A DNA stretch of 64,000 bases, from positions 26,532,605-26,596,604 of the forward strand of contig NC_045130.1 of assembly GCF_007655135.1 (NCBI RefSeq). Direction: 5' to 3'. Shown here one piece after another: positions 58,690-64,000 of this stretch (the stretch's first letter is position 1; every line of letters begins with the position of its first letter). The DNA comes from Punica granatum. Its lineage: Eukaryota; Streptophyta; Magnoliopsida; Myrtales; Lythraceae. A model generated the notes under the pieces. That model saw only the letters and a program-made list of their open reading frames with translations, was not told the DNA's origin and made no database searches. A program made the translations under genes and the position numbers.

Positions 58690-58836
58690 TTGAGAGAGAT
58701 TGCACATGAAAAAATTAAAAAGAAATTCACGAATTTATAGTAGGTTATGGTACCTCGAACTTTTGGATTGTGGTACTCAATCTCTTACTCGTGGATTTCT
58801 TTTTAATTTTTCCATATAGGACAATCTCTCTCAACA
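58690..58836. repeat. Hairpin-forming inverted repeat, arms about 47 bp
   Basis: ATTGAGAGAGATTGCACATG through AATTCACGAA (58690-58735) pairs with CTCGTGGATTTC through CAATCTCTCTCAAC (58788-58836). There are only a few mismatches and a small bulge; the loop is about 52 bp. A MITE or small-RNA precursor are both possible. Confidence 0.7.
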
Positions 58837-59459
58837 CATAGCCTGTCGAAACAAAAAAACCTTCCATTGATTGGCCCCTGCCTATTAGGAGAAAGTCTTG
58901 TATGCAATTGAATTCACGAGGCAATATCACAAGCCTCTATTGGACAAGTAACTTCATATAGCATTTGGTGGTTGTCCTTGCACCTCACAAGCGGCGATGT
59001 GTCGTGTCTTTCTATGAGGCACTAAAACATCATGTTTCTATCATTGTCCTGACTAAGAAATGCGTATGCCGTTGCAAGCGTATAAAATGACATAGGATTT
59101 GCCATGAATATGAGGTTACCTCCACAACTCTACCGCTTCTTCCAATAACCTATAGCATCTTAGAGCAACTCCAATAGATGACACTCATTTGGGTACCAAA
59201 TTGAGCCCCATACGTATCACATTGGCGTCATATCAAAAAATAAGGCATTAGCACTCACCATAAAAAATCACTTCAATGATTAACACCCATCTTGAACCCA
59301 CCACTTTAATATTTTTTCCTCTCTCATTGGGCTTACCTCTTCTTTTTTCCCTCCTCCTCTCTCTCTTTCTCTCTCTCTCTCTCTTTTATGAATTTTCTTT
59401 TAAAAAATAAAAAGTAATGGGGTATACCGTGTGGATCCCAGTAGGCCATGCGGCCGGCC
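58837..59459. other. Spacer with CT microsatellite
   Basis: A CT-rich run at about 59357-59386. No gene recognised. Confidence 0.4.
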
Positions 59460-60600
59460 TTAATTGGCTAGGAGTGCCCCCACCATGGAGCTTGTCCACC
59501 GGCACCGGGGTTTCCTTGCCGCTGGACATGCTCTTAGTTGGTCAATGCCTTCAAATAATAAACTAAATTGGCAAACACGTTTCCGCCCCCTTCTACCATT
59601 TCGACGAAGGCCATCCTAGCATCATCAACCAACAGGGTTTGGGGATAAGCTAGAGAGAAGTCGATAAGTCACAAAACCTAAGACTCCGAAACAGAATCTC
59701 AAAGCCTTCTGAACCTATCACTAATGCAATGTATTGAGTTAAATATATGTGAAAGTCATGTAGGTGACGGGAAACGAAAATGAGAAATAGTCGAAAATAA
59801 GGACTTACACTTGATGCATGTTGTTGACAGCGTCTTTGTACTGTAGGTTCGCCATTTGCAATGAATGTGAAAGGAATGATATTGAGAGATTTAAAGATGG
59901 TAATTCACGAAGCGGATGAAAGCTCCTTTTGCTTTTCCTAAATAGCAATTTATATAGGAGCGAAAGAATGTGAGAGAAATGATGTAAAAACTTATGACCA
60001 GTATAGGCAATAGAATTTTCGGAATATAATTGGCCGGGAGTGCCGCCACCGATGAGCTTGTCCACCGACACGAGGATTTCCAAGCCTTGAACATGCTCTT
60101 AGTTGGTCAATGCCTTCAAATAATAGACTAAATTGGCAAACACATTTCCGCCCCCTTCTACCATTTCGATGAAGGCCATCCTAGCATCATCAACCAATAG
60201 GGTTTGGGGATAAGCCAGAGAGAAGTCAATACTAAAAACCTGATACTTCGAAACAAAATCTAAAAACCTTCCGAACCTATCACTAATGCAATGTATTGAG
60301 TTAAATATATGTGAAAGCCATGTAGATGATGGGAAACAAAAATGAAAAACATTTAAAAATGAGGGACTTACAGTTGACACATGTTGTTGAAAGCGTCTTC
60401 GGATTGTAAGTTCGCCATTTGCAATGAATGCGGAAAGAATGATATTGAGAGATTTAGAAATGGCAAATCACGATGCTGATGAAAGTTCCCTTCGCTTTTT
60501 CCAAGTAGCAATTTATATAGGGGCAAAATGATATGAGAGAAATTATGTAAAAACTTCTACTTCCTGTTTGGTTTTAAGGTCATTTTTAAAATTTTAACTC
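59460..60600 (-). repeat. Tandem duplication of a small gene-like unit, offset about 565 bp
   Basis: 59460-60030 and 60030-60600 are direct copies. On the minus strand each has a TATA box (CCTATATAAAT, near 59949-59958 and 60513-60523), then about 95 bp later an ATG opening a 47-nt exon-like block (MANLQ..DA.NNM.Q, starts 59855 and 60418) ending at GTAAGT. About 190 bp further is a block coding YPQTLLVDDARMAF, EMVEGGGNVFANLVYYLKAL, then a stop (59534-59536 in copy A). Protein sequence is kept between copies while the presumed intron drifts. A simple joining of the two blocks does not keep frame, so an exon may be missing. Family unknown to me. Confidence 0.55.
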
Positions 60601-60827
60601 TAAGTTTAATTCTACTTATTACACAATAAAAGTCAGTAACACAATTATTACTTTTTCTCTTTTCTTCAATTTTTTTTAACAATTCAATTCAATTTTTAAT
60701 ATTAAATTCTCTCAACTATTCATTACTTTTTCACATTTTTTCTCATAATTCAACAACACAATCATTATAACTCAATTAAAATCAAGACTTAACTCTACTT
60801 AACTTTAAAACCAAATACACTGCTAAC
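60563..60827. mobile_element. MITE with an empty site visible in the neighbouring duplicate
   Basis: CTTCCTGTTTGGTTTTAAGG and, inverted, CAGTGTATTTGGTTTTAAAG bound about 265 bp, flanked by CTA on both sides. The sister duplicate runs straight through (AAACTTATGACCAGTATAGG), which shows the insertion point. Same family as 48861-49136. Confidence 0.75.
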
Positions 60828-60839
60828 CAGTATAGGCAG

Positions 60840-62035
60840 CAGAATTCTCGGGATGTATTCCAATATCATCCCTATGTAATATCAGGAATTACGCCACAGT
60901 CGAGACAAATCTAATTAGTGCCATTCCAGCTATCAATTGGCATGTCACTAGGGTTTTGGCTTATTCAATCAATTATCTTGACCATAAACTTAATTCGTCA
61001 ATAAAAGTGTTTTGAACTTGTCTCTTCGAGCGGCCAAAAAAAGTAACTGTTGTTTCCAAATGCAATGTTGAGCGTTGACTCCACACTAAATCAATCTAAT
61101 TTAATCATCATAACAATTAACAATACATGTAAGGAAAATTCTCGAGTAGGACATAAAAAAAAATAAACCATGGTGAGACGCTTAGTTTTGTATTATATAT
61201 AGGTCCTTCAAATATTAAAAATTTCATTGAATCCACATATGTTTCAATTGCCTTAAGACACAAATTTCAGATTTTATAGTGAAAATCCTAACTTTAGGAC
61301 CAACCAAATGCCCCCTTTAGAATTTTACTATTAAATTTTCATTGAATGTATATGGATTTAGACTCATATCCACTTAAAAATTCAAACTAATAAGTGATGA
61401 TATCCAAGTCTCATATAAACTAATGGACTTTGATTCATTTTTTCTATGTGAGATTAATATGCTCAATACCCGCCCTCATGTGCAACGTATGATCTATTTT
61501 TACCTACACGTTATCACGTGCTCTTAAACACTCGACCTCGATAATTGACCTCGAGCTGAGCTATTCTTCCGTGCTCGGGGGAGGGGATTAACACGAGGCA
61601 CACTTTAATTGCACTCGACATATTAGGCGTGGTGTGGTGTGAGTGCGAACACGCACATAGGCACGCATACATGTAATCTAGACTCTGATATCATATAAAA
61701 TATCTAAGTGATTGAATTCATCACCAATTCCAAAATTTGAGCTAATAAATTATAATACTCATATTAAATTTATATTGAACTTATACAGATTTCACTCAAA
61801 TTTCATATAAACTAATCGACTTTGTTTCATCCTTTTTTTTATGCGAGATTAATATCTCAACATTTATCATGAATTGACCGACGAATGATTACTGTACTGA
61901 TGTAGACAGAGAGCAGCTTTACTGGACGGATCGGTCCATATTCTTGCCTCTGCAACTTCCGGAGCCGTGTGCTTCCTCTGCTTTGCTTTTACACTCTTTC
62001 TCTTCTTACTCTCCCTTTGCTTGTCTAGCCGGGAG
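60840..62035. other. Spacer with a TRIM-like unit, then the B3 gene upstream region
   Basis: 61325-61700 is another diverged copy of the LTR/leader unit seen at 53840-55030 (GTGAGATTAATA, CGCCCTCATGTG, GACCTCGAGCTGAG, ATCTAGACTCTGATATCAT), with a partial second copy at 61750-61865. 61866-62035 is GC-richer and is probably the 5' UTR and promoter of the B3 gene. Confidence 0.5.
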
Positions 62036-64000
62036 ATGGAGGAAGACGAGAAGACCTGCCGGGACTGCCGGAGCTGGGAAGAAGACATCTACTGGACCCA
62101 TTTCCACTTCATCCACTTCTTTCAGTTCCTCCATGGCGATTTCCGGAGCCACCTGGTAAGTCTCTCAAGACTCTTCTCCCTTCTCATGAAATACCCACGT
62201 ACGAATGGAAACCAAAGAGCGGAAAAATCATTACTTTTAGGGTTAGTGCTGCATTTGCCATGGAGTAGGGTTTAGCTCGATCAGTTTCCGGCATTAAAAA
62301 TCTGAACTTTCCTACAGGCCGTACCCAAGAAGTTTGCTGAGAATATGAAGAACAAGTTGGGAGAAAATGTGTTCCTGAAAGGTCCCAGTGGTTCGATATG
62401 GAAGGTGGGTCTGGCGGCCGAGGAAGAAGGGCTTTTCTTCAAGAGGGGGTGGGAGGAGTTCGTGAAGGATCATCACCCTTTGGCGGAGAATGATGTGTTG
62501 ATGTTCAAGTACAATGGGAACTCGCTGTTCGAGGTATTGATGTTCGATCACTGGAGCTTGTGCGAGAAGGAGGCGTCCTACTTCTGCAAGAGGCGGGAGC
62601 AGATGGAAAGGGACAGTGAGGTAGGGAAGAAGAGGAAGGCGAGGGAAGGTCCTGAGGTTGTTATCGAGTCTCCCTTGCCCCAGGATGATGCTCCACGTGC
62701 TCCTGCAGAGGAGCCTGGGAAGCCGGAGGAGACTGTGCCGACCCCGACACTAAGGCAGCAGAGGACCGCGACTCGGAAGAGGGCTTCCCCTGGGATGAAA
62801 ACGAAGGCAAGGGAAGGTTCCGAGGTTTTTATTGAGTTTCCCTTGCCTCAGGATGCTCCTGCAGAGGAGCCTCAGCAGCTAGAGGAAACAGTGCCAACAA
62901 CTACTGTAAGGTCCCGCAGGATAGGGACACGGAAGAGGGCTTCGCCTGGGATGAAGAGGAAGTCAGGGGAAGGTTTCAAGGTTGTCATTGAGTCTCCCTC
63001 GCCTCAGGTTGCTAGTGCCCGTGCTCCCGTGGAGGAGCCTCAGAAGCCGGGGGAGACTCTGCCGACAGCGACAGTAAGTGAGCATAGGATCTTGACACGG
63101 AAGAGGGCTTCCTTTGGGAACATTGGGAAGGCAAGTAGCTCGGCTGTGATCGATCAAGAGAAGAAGGGTGGTTCATTGAAAAGCCTTTCTGTGTCTGGGA
63201 TTCCCCCAATAAAAGAAAAAGGTGAATCCCCGATCAGACCCATGAATTCCCGTGGAAATACCATGTTCCCATTTTACTATCTACTATGGATTTGGTATGC
63301 TTCTTTATTAGGTTCAGATTTCAGCATAAAGTTGACGGTATTTCTTGAGATGCTGCTGTCTACGTATTAGTTGTACATCAATATTTGGGGTGTTCCAAAG
63401 TCCATTGAGAGCAAAAATTAAACTAATTTCCTGAGCTTATTGTACTTTCCTATAGTTATGAGACGAAGATCTGCTCGTGAAGGCTTGAGGTTCACGCATA
63501 CATATGTATCAAGAAAAATTGCTGCTTTGGGAAAAAGTCCGGAGCAAGTCCTGGCGATCCAGGCAATCCAGCAGGCCCAGGCTGCGATGAAGAGCGAGAG
63601 TTTCCTGGTCGTGATGCGACCGAGTCATGTGCACATTAACTTTTATTTGGTAAAGAAATTAACTCTTTTGCATATGCTGCACATGTTCATAGCCTTGATC
63701 GGTCTCCTTTGCTTATGATATTTGACATATGCCAAAACATATGGTGGATGTGCAGCGGTACGGATCGGATACAACATCGATCATATTACTGCATTACCTT
63801 TACTTTCCACTCTTTCTGTCCCACCAAAATTACTTGCCATTATATCTTTTGCATATTGATCTGCACGTGCATCTGTCCATTGCACATTCGACTTGCGCTC
63901 TGGCATTCAAGCAAAATTTGAGTTTTGAAACATCTGATAGTCCCCAACATGAGATAGAATAACAAGGAAATGGAATCGATTGGCACAACATTATGCCATG
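62036..64000 (+). CDS. B3 domain protein (REM type), partial at window end
   Basis: Exons 62036-62155, 62318-63221 and 63456-63649 are joined by GT/AG introns with consistent phases (0, 1, 0). A further exon or exons lie beyond, partly outside the window. The start MEEDEKTCRDCRSWEED leads into a B3 DNA-binding domain at residues about 22-120 (YWTHFHFIHFFQFL, LKGPSGSIWKVGL, GWEEFVKDHHPL, VLMFKYNGNSLFEVLMFD). Residues 143-341 are a basic, proline/glutamate-rich linker of three and a part tandem repeats (56, 52, 56 residues). Exon 3 opens a second B3 domain (SFLVVMRPSHVHINFYL). The two-domain layout and sequence resemble plant REM proteins, nuclear transcription factors. I could not find a clear acceptor for the next exon; the sequence near 63729 (PKHMVDVQRYG) may belong to it. 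Confidence 0.85.
62624..63160 (+). repeat. In-frame tandem repeats in the B3 gene linker
   Basis: Units start at 62624, 62792, 62948 and (partial) 63116, with lengths 168, 156 and 168 bp. Each encodes K.RKAREG, VVIESPLPQ, APAEEP, PEETVPT and TRKRASPG-like motifs. All lengths are multiples of three, so the frame is kept. Confidence 0.9.

Overview
This is nuclear DNA of a flowering plant, most likely a eudicot. The genes have introns with GT/AG borders, and the families present are plant ones: membrane-bound wax synthases, a GH5 endo-beta-mannanase, a B3/REM transcription factor and a cysteine-rich secreted peptide. Spacers are AT-rich and packed with plant-type transposons (L1-clade LINE with RNase H, Ty3/gypsy chromovirus, TRIM-like elements, SINEs, long-TIR Mutator-like MITEs, a Helitron candidate). 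I cannot name the species. Nothing bacterial, no CRISPR array and no rRNA were seen.

Layout. 1-763 is spacer. 764-5976 is a five-unit tandem array (about 1.04 kb per unit); every unit carries the 3' tail of a LINE, and the array runs directly into the long LINE copy at 5767-10361 (minus). 10362-12105 is spacer with two SINEs. 12106-26896 is a wax-synthase cluster: copy 1 (12106-15607), a broken exon-1 copy (16160-16412) cut by an LTR retroelement that itself holds a Ty3/gypsy chromovirus (18157-23464, minus), and copy 2 (25740-26896). Copies 1 and 2 both appear to encode 355-residue acyltransferases with one intron at the same codon; that intron is 89 bp in copy 2 and 2,434 bp in copy 1, where transposons fill it.

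26897-34636 is mostly transposon debris: a Mutator-like MITE inserted in the tail of a LINE fragment, a gene fragment at 31618-32088 lying between direct repeats, and a SINE with a 12-bp target duplication. A small cysteine-rich peptide gene (34703-35002) and a five-exon mannanase gene (36159-39053, minus) follow.

39054-61900 holds no gene I can name with confidence. It contains two more Mutator-like MITEs, a half-kilobase inverted repeat (42398-45470), a TRIM-like element with 5-bp target duplication (45888-47444), minisatellites, a tandem run of LTR/leader units (53840-55030), a Pack-MULE-like element that has captured a CBM20 starch-binding exon (56700-57722), a hairpin at 58690-58836, and a duplicated gene-like unit (59460-60600). 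The window ends inside a B3/REM-type gene (62036 onward) whose linker has grown by tandem repetition.

The genes do not form one pathway. The wax synthases (lipid ester synthesis in the endoplasmic reticulum), the mannanase (cell-wall mannan cleavage) and the peptide (secreted) are separate neighbours. The most informative material is transposon-driven remodelling: intron growth, exon capture and tandem duplication.
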